From contig CACCPY010000013.1 in assembly GCA_902547955.1 (NCBI GenBank), positions 1 to 39,599 on the forward strand: a stretch of DNA of 39,599 nt, in the 5' to 3' direction. Made by a program: the position numbers and the translations under genes. Source of the DNA: an uncultured Alphaproteobacteria bacterium (GTDB lineage: Bacteria; Pseudomonadota; Alphaproteobacteria; Methylaequorales; Methylaequoraceae). The notes beneath the pieces were generated by a model. It was not told where the DNA came from. It saw nothing but the letters and a program-made list of their open reading frames with translations, and searched no databases. Positions 24,648 to 34,691 of the stretch are shown piece after piece. Within the stretch, counting starts at the first letter, position 1. Every line of letters starts with the position of its first letter.

Positions 24648-26778
24648 AAATATTTATGTTTTTGAATAGTTTGATTCTTACTAGTGCGCCTCCAAGAGAA
24701 TCTCCATCTAAAAGGTCAATTTCACCATTATGGTCCTCTACAATTTTCTTGCATATTGCAAGTCCAAGTCCAGTGCCATTGAGTTTATGTGTAATATATG
24801 GCTCAAAAAGTTTTTCTCTATTTTCAGGAAAACCGTCTCCATTATCTTCTATATCCACTAAAAAAAAATTTGATTTTTTTGAAACTGTTATGTGAACTTT
24901 TTTTTTCTTTTTTGAATTTGACTCTATCGAGTTTTTTAGAATATTCATAAACAGTCTATTTATTTGGTTAAAGTCACAGCTAATATTTATTTTTTTAGGT
25001 TTGATTTTCAACTTAAATTCAGCATTTTTATTTGCAATTTTTTGAGTATTCACTTGATTAAGAATTAAGTTATCTAAGCTGACTAATTTTAATTTTCTTT
25101 CTGGCATTCTTGCAAAATTTGAAAATTCAGATACCAAATTTTCGATTGAATTAACTTGTCTAACAATTGTAGAAGTACAATTAGTAAAAAAATCAGTATC
25201 GGAAACTTTTCTATCTTTTACTGAATTTTCAATTCTTTGCGCAGAGAGCTTTATAGGTGTTAATGGATTTTTTATTTCATGTGCCATATATCTTGCTATA
25301 TTTTGCCATGCTGCATTTTTTTGGGCTGATAACAACTCAGTAATATCATCAATACTTAAAAGCACACCCTTAAACAATTTATTTTCATAAACTTTAGAAA
25401 GATTAAGATTGAGAATTTTAATTTTTCCAACTATTAGATGTTTAATTTGAACAACCTTGTGGTCATTTTTTGAATTTTTAAATTTTTTAATTTCAGATGA
25501 CAAGTTTCTATTTATTTTAAAAAAATTATTTTTTGTATTAGGTCCTAAGAATTCTTCGGTTTTTTTATTCATTAATAAAATCTTATTATTTGTATCTATA
25601 TAAATTATAGCGTTACTAATTTCGTTGATAATTTTTTCTGTGAATTTTCTTCTCAGATTTATTGTTTCTTTTGCCTTAAGTAATTTATTTTTTTGAACTT
25701 TAAGTTTTTCAATCATTTTATTTAGAACTTTTGATAAAAAATTAAATTCATTGTCACCCTCAATAACTCGTATTTTAGATGAAAAATTATCTTTAATAAT
25801 TTTTTCAGAATCTTTAATTATACTTAATATAGGTCCTAAAATTCTACTTGAAAATCTTAGTCCAAACCAAGTAGAAAGAATTATCATCAAAAAATTAATA
25901 GCTAAAAAAAGTTTGTTAAACTGATATTGAAAATCGTCAAGCTTATTAGTCACATTAACATATTCTAGAGCAGTTTTATTTACAGACTCAACCCTACTTA
26001 AAACATTTGAATCGACATTTTTTCCTATATACAAATATGTTGGCAGAGCTCTTTGAATTTTGAGCAATGCCCTAACTTTTGTTTGATCATTATTAGGAAA
26101 AACGGCTATATCACCTTCATCTGCAATAAAAAATGTCCATAGCGGTGGAGCAGATTCTGTCTCAGCTAGAAAACTTCCAACTTTTGCTAGCAATTGGCCG
26201 GAACTTTCAAAAATAATTGCCTCGTCTAATTCTCTAACTTCGATAAAGTAATTTAAAAATTCTGTGAGTCTTTCTCTATTAGTAAAAAAAAAAACTTCCT
26301 CACTACTAAGTTCATTGTTTATGAATAATATGTCTTTTTTTATACTGTTTTTATGTTCATTAAAATAAGATTCTGATATTTCCTTAGATCCATCGATTAC
26401 TCTGCTTATTTTATCATTAAACCAATTTTTTACTCCTTGATCAAAAAAAACTAAGGAAAAAATTGTTATTAATGATGTAGGGATAAAGCTTATAATAATG
26501 AATAGTGACGTAAACTGTATTCTAAATTTTGATTTTAATTTTTTTTCTATAAAAATTTTAAAGATCTTATTTAAAGAAATTAATATTAATAAAATAATTA
26601 ATAAGAAATTTATTGAAATTAGAATTGATACATCTTCAACTTGGCCTAAGTTTAACAAATAACCTGATAATGAAAGAAAAATAATTAAACTAATTACGAA
26701 AGAAATAAAAAAAATAAAAATAAATAATAAATTTTCAATATTCTGATATAAATTTTTTATCTTAACTTTTGTTAACAT
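24640..26778 (-). CDS. ntrY: Membrane sensor kinase NtrY
   Basis: This 712-aa histidine kinase has three N-terminal membrane helices (about 17-115), a periplasmic sensor region (about 115-285), a fourth helix, HAMP, PAS, the HisKA domain with H500 in YMAHEIKNPLTP, and an ATPase domain with EDNGDGFPENREKLFEPY and GTGLGLAICKKI. The ATG at 26776-26778 follows the ntrC stop by one base; a TTG 12 bases upstream is the other option. With NtrX it forms the second nitrogen- or redox-linked two-component pair typical of alphaproteobacteria. Confidence 0.94.
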   Translation of the reverse strand: MLTKVKIKNLYQNIENLLFIFIFFISFVISLIIFLSLSGYLLNLGQVEDVSILISINFLLIILLILISLNKIFKIFIEKKLKSKFRIQFTSLFIIISFIPTSLITIFSLVFFDQGVKNWFNDKISRVIDGSKEISESYFNEHKNSIKKDILFINNELSSEEVFFFTNRERLTEFLNYFIEVRELDEAIIFESSGQLLAKVGSFLAETESAPPLWTFFIADEGDIAVFPNNDQTKVRALLKIQRALPTYLYIGKNVDSNVLSRVESVNKTALEYVNVTNKLDDFQYQFNKLFLAINFLMIILSTWFGLRFSSRILGPILSIIKDSEKIIKDNFSSKIRVIEGDNEFNFLSKVLNKMIEKLKVQKNKLLKAKETINLRRKFTEKIINEISNAIIYIDTNNKILLMNKKTEEFLGPNTKNNFFKINRNLSSEIKKFKNSKNDHKVVQIKHLIVGKIKILNLNLSKVYENKLFKGVLLSIDDITELLSAQKNAAWQNIARYMAHEIKNPLTPIKLSAQRIENSVKDRKVSDTDFFTNCTSTIVRQVNSIENLVSEFSNFARMPERKLKLVSLDNLILNQVNTQKIANKNAEFKLKIKPKKINISCDFNQINRLFMNILKNSIESNSKKKKKVHITVSKKSNFFLVDIEDNGDGFPENREKLFEPYITHKLNGTGLGLAICKKIVEDHNGEIDLLDGDSLGGALVRIKLFKNINIYD

Positions 26779-26779
26779 T

Positions 26780-28210
26780 TTATTTAGCAAACTTTTTTGG
26801 AATGTTGTGTTTGGTGATTTTTGATCTTAGTGTGTTCCTGTTTATCCCTAAAACTTTTGCTGTTTTAATTTGGTTACCATTGAAATATTTCAATGTTTTT
26901 AATATTAATGGTTTTTCAATTTCATGCATAAATTTATCAAACAAATTTAACTCTGTATTTTCATCTTCGATAGTTTCAAAAAACTTATCCAAAAAATCGT
27001 TAAAAAAACTGGATATTCCTACAGATTTCTTCTGGGTTTCTGATTCGTTTAAAATCTCATAACTTTTAGATTTATTATCAATTAAGTTCTTAATTGTATC
27101 AATTGTTACAATTTTTTCAGTACTTAAAACACTGACTCTTTTGAACAAATTTTCTAATTCTCTGACATTACCGGGCCAACCATACTGTTTAACAAAATCT
27201 AATGCATTGTTATCAAGTTGTTTTGAATTTTCAGAAAATTTTGAAAGAAAATGGTTTGACAAATATATAATATCATTTTCCCTTTTTCTAAGTGGAGGTA
27301 ACTCAATATTAATTACATTTATTCTATAAAATAAGTCCTCTCTAAACGTTTGATTTTCAACTCCGTTTAGCAAATTTTTATTAGTTGCTGAAATTATTCT
27401 AACATCTGTTTTAATAATTTCTCTACCACCTACTCTAGATAACTCACCAAACTGTAAAACTCTCAAAAGCCTTGCTTGGATATCAATAGGCATATCCCCT
27501 ATTTCATCAAGAAATAACGTTCCACCATTGGCTTTTTCAAAATAGCCAATAGTCCTTTTTTCCGCTCCAGTAAAAGCACCTTTTTCGTAACCAAATAACT
27601 CACTTTCAATTAAATTTTCTGGCAAAGATGCCATATTAATCACCACAAATGGAAATTCTGATCGTGGACTGAAATTATGTATTGCTTTTGCAACAAGTTC
27701 TTTTCCCGTGCCTGATTCACCCGTAATAAGGACTGTATGATTTGTCTTAGTAATTTTAGCAATATTTTTATAAACTTGTTGCATCACTAAAGAAGTACCT
27801 ATCATTGGTAATTTTTCATCAATTTGCGTTTCGTGTTTAATAGTCCTTTCTGATTTGAGACATTTATTGACAGAAATAGTTAAATCATTTAAATCAAGCG
27901 GTTTTGGTAAATATTCAAAAACCTCAAGTTGATCTGCCTTAATAGCAGTTAAAATATTATTTTTAGCACTGATAATTATGAAGGCTTGGCTTTTTTTTTT
28001 TTTTTTAACTTTCTTAACAAGCTCTAACCCATCTCCATCTGGTAACATTACATCACAAATTATTAAATCAAAGTTATTTTTTTCAATTGTCACCCAAGCT
28101 TCAGACAATGTTGAAACACTTTTTACTGAAATCTTTGAGCTACTTAGAGCCCTAGATATAACTTTTCTTAATGAAAAATCGTCATCAATTAGTAAAATTC
28201 TTTTTTCCAT
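26780..28210 (-). CDS. ntrC: Nitrogen response regulator NtrC (sigma-54 activator)
   Basis: This 476-aa protein has a receiver domain with phosphoacceptor D53, an AAA+ domain with Walker A 164-171 (GESGTGKE), intact GAFTGA loop 211-216 and Walker B DE at 235-236. The C-terminal Fis HTH ends NRNTLRSKITKHNI. It should activate sigma-54 promoters for nitrogen assimilation when phosphorylated by NtrB. All key residues are intact, unlike NtrX next door. The receiver contains VKKVKKKKK, encoded by 16 consecutive A, which is a slippage-prone site. Confidence 0.96.
   Translation of the reverse strand: MEKRILLIDDDFSLRKVISRALSSSKISVKSVSTLSEAWVTIEKNNFDLIICDVMLPDGDGLELVKKVKKKKKSQAFIIISAKNNILTAIKADQLEVFEYLPKPLDLNDLTISVNKCLKSERTIKHETQIDEKLPMIGTSLVMQQVYKNIAKITKTNHTVLITGESGTGKELVAKAIHNFSPRSEFPFVVINMASLPENLIESELFGYEKGAFTGAEKRTIGYFEKANGGTLFLDEIGDMPIDIQARLLRVLQFGELSRVGGREIIKTDVRIISATNKNLLNGVENQTFREDLFYRINVINIELPPLRKRENDIIYLSNHFLSKFSENSKQLDNNALDFVKQYGWPGNVRELENLFKRVSVLSTEKIVTIDTIKNLIDNKSKSYEILNESETQKKSVGISSFFNDFLDKFFETIEDENTELNLFDKFMHEIEKPLILKTLKYFNGNQIKTAKVLGINRNTLRSKITKHNIPKKFAK
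27991..28006. repeat. 16-base homopolymer inside ntrC
   Basis: T16 on plus (A16 in the coding strand) encodes five Lys codons in the NtrC receiver domain. It is the longest single-base run I found in the window; others are T14 in ntrX (23780-23793), T13 in the ligase gene (10509-10521), A13 in the helicase (13578-13590) and A13 in the rhomboid gene (15282-15294). Confidence 0.9.
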
Positions 28211-28219
28211 ACTTCATTA

Positions 28220-29269
28220 TTATAATGGTAATTTAATATAAACTTTTGTACAGTCATTATCACTTTCGATAAAAATTTGGCCACTATGATAGTTTATTAT
28301 TTTTTTTACCAAAAAAAGACCAACCCCAGTACCATTTTTTTTATTTGAATAGAAAGGGATGAAAACTTTTTCTAAATCATTTTTTGCTATACCTTTTCCA
28401 TTATCTTCAACAACTATTTGAAGAAAATTTTTTTTAAAATTATCCTTCATATTTGGAATCTTAATGGATTGACCAAAAAAAAATTTTGTAGTGATTCTTA
28501 TATATGGAGATGAATTTTCTAAAGCTTCTACAGAATTTAATAGTAAATTATCAAAAACTTGTATCATTGCATTCTTATCAACTTTAATACGTGGTAATGA
28601 AGGATCAAAGTTTTCAAGAATTTTTACATTTTTATCTAATTTTTTCAATCTGAATATTGAGTATCTTAATATCTCATGAATATTTTCATCTTTCCCCTCT
28701 AATAAATCAATTTTAGAATTAACAAAAGACATAGAATTAAAAATTTTTGAAATTCTTTCAGTTTCACTAGAAATTATATTTATTAACTCTTTGTCATAAT
28801 TTTTAGATTTTTTGATTAATTGTGAAGCCATTTTAATTGAACTTAATGGGTTATTAATTTCATGTGAGAGAATAGAGAATGTTTCGTCAAAAATGGTATA
28901 TTGACTTTTTTCATTAATTTGTCTTTCGTCTTCAATTTTTTTAAAAATCATTAAAATATAGTTATTTAAATTATCAGGGATTATACACCTAACTTCATAG
29001 GAGTAATTTCTAAATAATGTAGCTTCTTTAATTAAAAACATTCCAACTTTATCTTTTAATTTTTTTAAGTTACTTATTAAAAAAGAGCTTTTGCTAAATA
29101 TCGATTCCACAGAAATATCTTTCAATTTTGACTGACTTTTTCCAAATTGAATTTGAAACTCTAGATTTACAAAAAAAAATTTTAGATTATTTTTTTTAAC
29201 AATTATTAAAGGCTCTGGTATTAAATCCAAAAAGTTTTTAAAAAAATTTAAATCCTTCTCGTTTTTCAT
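28220..29269 (-). CDS. ntrB: Nitrogen sensor kinase NtrB
   Basis: This 349-aa soluble histidine kinase has an N-terminal PAS-like region (about 10-110), the phosphorylated H136 in ILSHEINNPLSSIK and an ATPase domain with VVEDNGKGIA and NGTGVGLFLVKKI. It phosphorylates NtrC in response to the PII nitrogen signal; no glnB/glnK gene is in the window. It is spaced 9 bases from ntrC and 6 from dusB, in the usual alphaproteobacterial order. Confidence 0.94.
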   Translation of the reverse strand: MKNEKDLNFFKNFLDLIPEPLIIVKKNNLKFFFVNLEFQIQFGKSQSKLKDISVESIFSKSSFLISNLKKLKDKVGMFLIKEATLFRNYSYEVRCIIPDNLNNYILMIFKKIEDERQINEKSQYTIFDETFSILSHEINNPLSSIKMASQLIKKSKNYDKELINIISSETERISKIFNSMSFVNSKIDLLEGKDENIHEILRYSIFRLKKLDKNVKILENFDPSLPRIKVDKNAMIQVFDNLLLNSVEALENSSPYIRITTKFFFGQSIKIPNMKDNFKKNFLQIVVEDNGKGIAKNDLEKVFIPFYSNKKNGTGVGLFLVKKIINYHSGQIFIESDNDCTKVYIKLPL

Positions 29270-29275
29270 AATTGC

Positions 29276-30229
29276 TTAGAAAAAATCATTTATATATTTT
29301 TCTATTACTTTTTTATCTGTGCAATTATTTACTTTAAATCTAAATTCATTTGAGTTTTTTAATGATTTTGAATACCAACCTAAATGTTTTCTAAAAGATT
29401 TTAATCCAACTTCATTCCCATAATGTTCTAGAGCAAGATTAAAATGTTCTAAAATAATTTTTTTTTTTTCACTCATCTCTAATTTAAAACTTCCAAGATT
29501 ATTTTCCTTATAATATTTTATTTCCTCAAAAATCCATGGTCTACCATATGAGCCTCTTCCAATCATTACCGCATCACTTCCAGATTTAAACTTTGATTCA
29601 TAATAATCATTTATTTCATTAATATCTCCATTGACAACAACAGGTATTTTTACAGATTTTTTCACTTTTTTTACAAAGCTCCAATCAGCATTTCCTTTAA
29701 ACATTTGATTCCTTGTTCTGCCATGAACTGTAATCATTTTTACACCTTCGTTTTCGGCAATTTTAGCAAGATCAGGGGCATTAAGGCTTTTTTCATCCCA
29801 ACCTTTTCTCATTTTTAAAGTGACCGGAATATCAACACTGCTGACTACAGATTTAATAATGCGTGAAGCTAATATCTCATCTCTCATTAGAGCTGAACCC
29901 GCATAACCATTAACAACTTTTTTAACTGGACATCCCATATTGATGTCTATTATATCAGCACCCGAGTGTTGACAAAGTTTCGCTGCTTCACCCATTATAT
30001 TAGGTTCACATCCAGCAATTTGAATTGCATAAACATCACTAGAATCTTTTTTTATCATTTTTAAGGTTTTTTTATTTTTCTCTACTAAGGCTCTACTTGC
30101 GATCATTTCTGAAAAAACTAAGGCTGGTTCAAATTTCTTAACGATTTCTCTGTAACAATAATCTGAAACACCTGACATAGGTGCCAACAACAAATCACTC
30201 TTTAATTTTAAATTGCCGATTTTAATCAT
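29276..30229 (-). CDS. dusB: tRNA-dihydrouridine synthase DusB (NifR3)
   Basis: This 317-aa FMN enzyme has a TIM-barrel start [16 protein letters not shown], the catalytic C100 in [20 protein letters not shown], the FMN/RNA motif [17 protein letters not shown] and VNGDI. It reduces uridines in the tRNA D-loop. The alphaproteobacterial copy is historically called nifR3 because it precedes ntrBC. Its start overlaps the end of the upstream ypjD-like gene by 4 bp. Confidence 0.96.
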   Translation of the reverse strand: MIKIGNLKLKSDLLLAPMSGVSDYCYREIVKKFEPALVFSEMIASRALVEKNKKTLKMIKKDSSDVYAIQIAGCEPNIMGEAAKLCQHSGADIIDINMGCPVKKVVNGYAGSALMRDEILASRIIKSVVSSVDIPVTLKMRKGWDEKSLNAPDLAKIAENEGVKMITVHGRTRNQMFKGNADWSFVKKVKKSVKIPVVVNGDINEINDYYESKFKSGSDAVMIGRGSYGRPWIFEEIKYYKENNLGSFKLEMSEKKKIILEHFNLALEHYGNEVGLKSFRKHLGWYSKSLKNSNEFRFKVNNCTDKKVIEKYINDFF

Positions 30230-31047
30230 ATTTCTAATATTTTAATACCAAAGTAGGCAATATTAATAAATAAATAAGATAATAAAACTAATTTGAAAGT
30301 TGTAAAGCTTGAGCATCCCCTTATCATTCTATAAATCAAAAATAGGATTATTAAAAAAAAACTAAATATACTCAAGGAAACTTTATAGTTAAAAAAAGAG
30401 TAAAAAGTTTCATATTGAGCTAAATGAAAAATAAGACCTGAAATTATTGATGAAAATAAAAAAAACATTGTTAAATATAAAAATCTAATTGTTAAAATTT
30501 CACTTTGATGCAAAGAAGGTAAAAAATTGATTAGAATTGAATTAAATTTAATTCTTTTTAAGAAACGACTTTTTATATAAACACTAAATGAGCTGATTGC
30601 GCATATAGTCAAGATAGAATAAGCAAAAAGTGAACTAAAAATGTGAAAAAGTAAATATTTATTTTTAAACAAGGAAAGTGTACTTTCATTGGAACCATGA
30701 TCAAGAAAAGTTAGATATTTAAATAATACTAACACAATAAAAAAAGGAATAAAAACAAGTCTTAATCTAATAAATTCAAAATAGAGTATGGAAATTAAAA
30801 AATACGAAAAAAGTAAAACTGCCAGCAGCAAACTAGTTACTTGACCCAAATAGGAGGTATTTATTGAGGATATGTATTTATAATAAATAAAATTGACAAT
30901 ACTAAAAAAAAGAAGGTTGGATAAATAAATTAACCTATTAATTGATTCTTTATTATTGATATTTATGAAGCTTGTTATTAAAAATAATAAAAAGCATATT
31001 AAAGTTAAAAATTCTGTGTAAAAGTTATTAGTCATAAATAAAAACAT
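30226..31047 (-). CDS. YpjD/CcsA-like inner-membrane protein
   Basis: This 273-aa protein has about eight membrane helices. The block [19 protein letters not shown], the later [18 protein letters not shown], a [11 protein letters not shown] segment and a final YFGIKI match the layout of YpjD-type members of the CcsA/CcmC superfamily. The tryptophan-rich WWD haem loop of real cytochrome c assembly proteins is missing, so haem handling is doubtful. It starts either at 31047 or at an in-frame ATG 12 bases later (31035). It heads the operon with dusB and the ntr genes, a place where I would expect dusB itself to be first. Confidence 0.7.
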   Translation of the reverse strand: MFLFMTNNFYTEFLTLICFLLFLITSFININNKESINRLIYLSNLLFFSIVNFIYYKYISSINTSYLGQVTSLLLAVLLFSYFLISILYFEFIRLRLVFIPFFIVLVLFKYLTFLDHGSNESTLSLFKNKYLLFHIFSSLFAYSILTICAISSFSVYIKSRFLKRIKFNSILINFLPSLHQSEILTIRFLYLTMFFLFSSIISGLIFHLAQYETFYSFFNYKVSLSIFSFFLIILFLIYRMIRGCSSFTTFKLVLLSYLFINIAYFGIKILEI

Positions 31048-31057
31048 CTTGATTTAC

Positions 31058-32227
31058 ATGAATAGAAAAAATATAGCATTAATTCTTAGCGGTGGTGAAG
31101 GAAAAAGATTTGATAAAAGCAAGCCCAAACAGTTTTTTAAGATTAATGATCAAACAATATTAGAAATAACTGTAGAAAAATTTATAAAATCTAGTTTATT
31201 TAACGATGTAATTGTTGTTTGCCCTTTAAAACATAAAAGTGAAACCCAAAGATTACTAAAAAAATTTAAAGTAACAATTGTGACTGGTGGAGAGACGAGA
31301 CAAAAATCGGTTTTAAAGGGACTGGAAAGATGTAAAAAATACGAGTCTGAAAATATTATTGTTCATGATGTTGTTAGACCTTTTTTTTCAAAAAAATTAC
31401 TAAATGATATTTTAGAGAATTTAAAAAAAAATAAGTGTGTTATTCCTTCTTTAAATGTCTATGATTCAGTTAGATTTTACAGTAAAGATATTTACAAAAA
31501 TATTGAAAGAGATAATCTCAAATTAATACAAACACCGCAGGGATTTAAATTTGATACAATTTACAATGCTCATAAAAATGCAAATAAATTTAACTTTACT
31601 GATGATTCATTATTAGTATTTAATAACGACAAAAATGTGTTATTAATTCCAGGTGAAATTTTAAATTTCAAAATTACTGAGAAAAACGACTTAAATAAAT
31701 CGATTAAACTTTTAGAGGGTGTAATGAATAATGTGAATGTAAGAACAGGAAATGGATTTGACGTTCATAAATTTAAAAAGGGTAAATCACTATTACTTTT
31801 TGGGATAAAGATTCCTTTTGATAAATCTCTTGTTGGTCATTCAGATGCAGATGTTGGGTTTCATTCTATTGTTGATGCAATCCTTGGGTCTATAGGTAAA
31901 GGTGATATTGGCGAACACTTTCCTCCAACTGAAAAAAAATGGAAGAATAAAAATTCATTATTTTTTTTAGAGTATGCAAATAATTTACTACAAAGAGAAA
32001 GCTTCACTATTAACAATCTTGATATTACTTTAATTTGTGAAAGACCAAAAATAATAAATTATAAAAAAAAAATGGAAAATAAAATTTCAAGTATTCTCAA
32101 AATTGATAGCAACTTAATAAATATAAAAGGTACAACTACAGAAAAGTTAGGTTTTTTGGGGAGAGAAGAAGGTATTGCTTGTCAATCGATAGTGACTGTT
32201 TCTAAGAAAAATGATTTTAATTTCTAA
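31058..32227 (+). CDS. ispDF: Bifunctional IspD/IspF isoprenoid enzyme
   Basis: This 389-aa fusion has an IspD domain (1 to about 225; ALILSGGEGKRFDKSKPKQF, TGGETRQKSV, HDVVRPFF) and an IspF domain (about 227-389; GNGFDVHKF, GHSDADVGFHSIVDAILG, GTTTEKLGFLGREEG). It carries out the CDP-ME synthesis and cyclisation steps of the MEP pathway. Fusion of the two is common in alphaproteobacteria. The ATG at 31058 is chosen over a TTG at 31049 because IspD begins right after it. It is divergent from ypjD by 10 bases. Confidence 0.96.
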   Translation: MNRKNIALILSGGEGKRFDKSKPKQFFKINDQTILEITVEKFIKSSLFNDVIVVCPLKHKSETQRLLKKFKVTIVTGGETRQKSVLKGLERCKKYESENIIVHDVVRPFFSKKLLNDILENLKKNKCVIPSLNVYDSVRFYSKDIYKNIERDNLKLIQTPQGFKFDTIYNAHKNANKFNFTDDSLLVFNNDKNVLLIPGEILNFKITEKNDLNKSIKLLEGVMNNVNVRTGNGFDVHKFKKGKSLLLFGIKIPFDKSLVGHSDADVGFHSIVDAILGSIGKGDIGEHFPPTEKKWKNKNSLFFLEYANNLLQRESFTINNLDITLICERPKIINYKKKMENKISSILKIDSNLINIKGTTTEKLGFLGREEGIACQSIVTVSKKNDFNF

Positions 32228-32651
32228 AATATTTTGTACAGGTTTTGGGGTTGGGAAAATTCCTTTTTTCCCTGGCTCTTTGGCATCTTTATCAATTCTA
32301 CCTATTATTTGGGTTATAAAAAATAATCAATCCACAGAGTTTGTTTTAATTGTAATTGCTATCTATCTAATAATTTCATATTTATTAATTAAAGTTTGCA
32401 TATCTAATCAATCTAATAAAGATCCAAGTTATATTGTCGTTGATGAACACTTAGGGCAAGCAGTTACTTTGCTGTTCTGCGATGAAGTATTTATTGAATA
32501 TTTGTTTGCATTTCTATTATTTAGATTTTTTGATATTCTAAAACCATTTCCAATTAATTATTTTGATAATATTAAAAATCCATTTGGAGTAATTGGAGAT
32601 GATATACTAGCTGGTATAATTTCTGGTCTAATAATTTTACTTGTTTTATAA
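32211..32651 (+). CDS. pgpA: Phosphatidylglycerophosphatase A
   Basis: This 146-aa membrane protein has GFGVGKIPFFPGSLASL at the start, the acidic catalytic block VVDEHLGQ and FRFFDILKPFPINYFD, with the closing motif GVIGDDILAGI. It removes phosphate from phosphatidylglycerophosphate to give phosphatidylglycerol. It overlaps the ispDF end by 17 bases in another frame. Confidence 0.94.
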   Translation: MILISKIFCTGFGVGKIPFFPGSLASLSILPIIWVIKNNQSTEFVLIVIAIYLIISYLLIKVCISNQSNKDPSYIVVDEHLGQAVTLLFCDEVFIEYLFAFLLFRFFDILKPFPINYFDNIKNPFGVIGDDILAGIISGLIILLVL

Positions 32652-32662
32652 AGCAATTAACT

Positions 32663-33133
32663 ATGAAGAAAGAATTAATAACAAAGCTTAAAAAAAAAAA
32701 TATAAAATTATGTATTGCAGAATCTATGACAGGAGGAAACTTTGCGTACGAATTTATAAAAAATAAAGGAGCCTCGGACTATATTGACTATTCACTAGTT
32801 TGCTACAGTAAAGATTCAAAAAAAATTTTTTTAAATTTAGAAAATGATTTAAAGAAAAATGACGTTGTTAGTGAAAATATTGCTAAAAAAATGGCAATAA
32901 ATATAACCAGCTATTCGAAACATCACAAAACAATGGGTGTCTCTTGCACAGGATTAGCCTCAGACTTTTTAAATAAAAATTTATCAAAAATGAGCACAGG
33001 AACTGTTTTTTTCGCTGCATATTTTAATAAAAATATAAGGGTAAGAAAAAAGGTTTTTAAAGGTTTAGCTAGGAATCAAATTATTTCTAGAACAATTAAA
33101 GAAATGATTATATTGTGCAACTCATTTGTCTAA
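32663..33133 (+). CDS. pncC: CinA C-terminal-type nicotinamide-nucleotide amidase
   Basis: This 156-aa protein matches the single-domain CinA family (PncC), which deamidates NMN in NAD salvage. The catalytic Ser lies in CIAESMTGG, and the block GVSCTGLASDF takes the place of the usual GIAGPGG loop, so it is divergent there. The distal STGTVFFAAY matches the family GTV-F block. It follows pgpA by 11 bases in the usual alphaproteobacterial order. Its last 12 bases overlap the convergent ftsB gene. Confidence 0.82.
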   Translation: MKKELITKLKKKNIKLCIAESMTGGNFAYEFIKNKGASDYIDYSLVCYSKDSKKIFLNLENDLKKNDVVSENIAKKMAINITSYSKHHKTMGVSCTGLASDFLNKNLSKMSTGTVFFAAYFNKNIRVRKKVFKGLARNQIISRTIKEMIILCNSFV

Positions 33134-33409
33134 TTCATATAAAATAATTTTATCACCTCTATTTTTTAGGAATAATTTATCTTTTAAAATTAACTCCTTG
33201 GAAATTTCACTATTCATAAAATTATTAATTTTATTTTCAAGGTTGCTCTTTTTTTCTTTTTTTTGACTTAATATGATTTTATTTTCTTGAATTATTTTTT
33301 TATTTTTAAACAAAAGAATTATATTTTTTTCACTAAAAAAAATATAAAAGAAAAGGCTTATAAAAATGGATATAAAAATGAGATTATTTATTTTAATTTT
33401 TACTGACAT
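33122..33409 (-). CDS. ftsB: FtsB/DivIC-like septum formation initiator
   Basis: This 95-aa protein has a short cytoplasmic start, one membrane helix (about residues 10-28), then a Lys- and Gln-rich coiled coil and a short tail GDKIILYELDK. That layout and its place directly after eno identify the FtsB/DivIC family, which links the divisome core to septal wall synthesis. The ATG at 33407-33409 is taken (17-bp overlap with eno) rather than an upstream start 60 bases away, because the coiled coil and helix then sit as in the family. Sequence is weakly conserved, so position carries much of the call. Confidence 0.75.
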   Translation of the reverse strand: MSVKIKINNLIFISIFISLFFYIFFSEKNIILLFKNKKIIQENKIILSQKKEKKSNLENKINNFMNSEISKELILKDKLFLKNRGDKIILYELDK

Positions 33410-34682
33410 AAAAAAACTTTTTAAAAGGTTCTTTACCAGAAAACTTGATATCGGCGTTCTGATCTTCAATTCTTAGTAATTGATTGTACTTAGCTATTCT
33501 CTCAGATCTTGATAAAGAACCTGTTTTTATTTGACCAGAATCCATCGCAACTGAGAGATCTGCAATGAATGTATCTTCAGTTTCTCCTGACCTATGAGAA
33601 ATAATAGTTCCAAAATTATTCTTTTTTGCCTCATTTATCGTTTCCATAGTTTCACTCAAGGTTCCAATTTGATTAGGTTTAATTAAGATTGAGTTTCCAC
33701 TTTCTCTATCAATACCAATTCTTAGTCTATTAACTGAAGTAACAAAAAGATCGTCACCAACGAGTTGACATTTATTTCCAATTTCCTTTGTCATAGCATT
33801 CCATCCCTCCCAATCATTTTCATCTAAGCCATCTTCTATAGAAATTATGGGATAATTTTTAATTAAATTCACATAATATTTTATAAGTTCATCAGCTGAC
33901 ATTTCCAATGATTCGCTTAAAATTTTATATTTTTTTCCATCAAAAAACTCAGATGAAGCAACATCAAGTGCAATAAAAATATCTTTCCCAGGTTTGTAAC
34001 CGGCTTTTTCTATAGAATTAATAATAAAATCAAGACACTCTTTATTATTCTTAAAATTTGGAGCAAAACCTCCTTCGTCACCGACTGATACTGAGAAGCT
34101 ATGTTTATTTAATAGGTCTTTTAAAGAATAAAAAACCTCACACCCAGCCCTTAATGATTCCTTAAAGGATTTAAACCCCATAGGTACTATCATAAATTCT
34201 TGAAAATCCAATTTATTATTTGAATGACATCCACCATTTACAATATTCATCAGTGGAGTTGGTAAGGATAATGAAATTCCTCCCATATAATTAAAAAGGG
34301 GAATTTTCAAAAATTTAGCGGCTGCCTTAGCGCAAGCCAGAGAAACAGCTAAAATTGAATTAGCACCAAGCCTTGACTTATTAGAAGTTCCATCGAGTTC
34401 AATTAATGTTCTATCAATTTTTGTCTGCTTAGTAACGTCAAAACCTTGAATAGTTTCCTTAATTTCTGTATTTATAAAATTTACTGCTTTAGATACTCCT
34501 TTCAAAAAAAATCTTTTTTTGTCGTTATCTCTAAGTTCGTGAGCTTCAAAAGAACCTGTGGAAGCACCTGAGGGGACAGAAGCTGTGGAGCAAATATCCT
34601 CGAGGTGAACCTCGACTTCAACAGTAGGTGTTCCCCTACTATCAATAATTTCTCTTGCAAATATTTTCTCTATTGACGACAT
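33393..34682 (-). CDS. eno: Enolase
   Basis: This 429-aa glycolytic enzyme has the family hallmarks AREIIDSRGTPTVEVEV, PSGASTGSFEA, VGDEGGFAPN, SIEDGLDENDWEGW, KPNQIGTLSET and SHRSGETEDTFIADL. It interconverts 2-phosphoglycerate and phosphoenolpyruvate, and in other bacteria it is also a degradosome subunit. It is full length. It lies 9 bases downstream of kdsA. Confidence 0.98.
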   Translation of the reverse strand: MSSIEKIFAREIIDSRGTPTVEVEVHLEDICSTASVPSGASTGSFEAHELRDNDKKRFFLKGVSKAVNFINTEIKETIQGFDVTKQTKIDRTLIELDGTSNKSRLGANSILAVSLACAKAAAKFLKIPLFNYMGGISLSLPTPLMNIVNGGCHSNNKLDFQEFMIVPMGFKSFKESLRAGCEVFYSLKDLLNKHSFSVSVGDEGGFAPNFKNNKECLDFIINSIEKAGYKPGKDIFIALDVASSEFFDGKKYKILSESLEMSADELIKYYVNLIKNYPIISIEDGLDENDWEGWNAMTKEIGNKCQLVGDDLFVTSVNRLRIGIDRESGNSILIKPNQIGTLSETMETINEAKKNNFGTIISHRSGETEDTFIADLSVAMDSGQIKTGSLSRSERIAKYNQLLRIEDQNADIKFSGKEPFKKFFYVSKN

Positions 34683-34691
34683 TTTACATTA

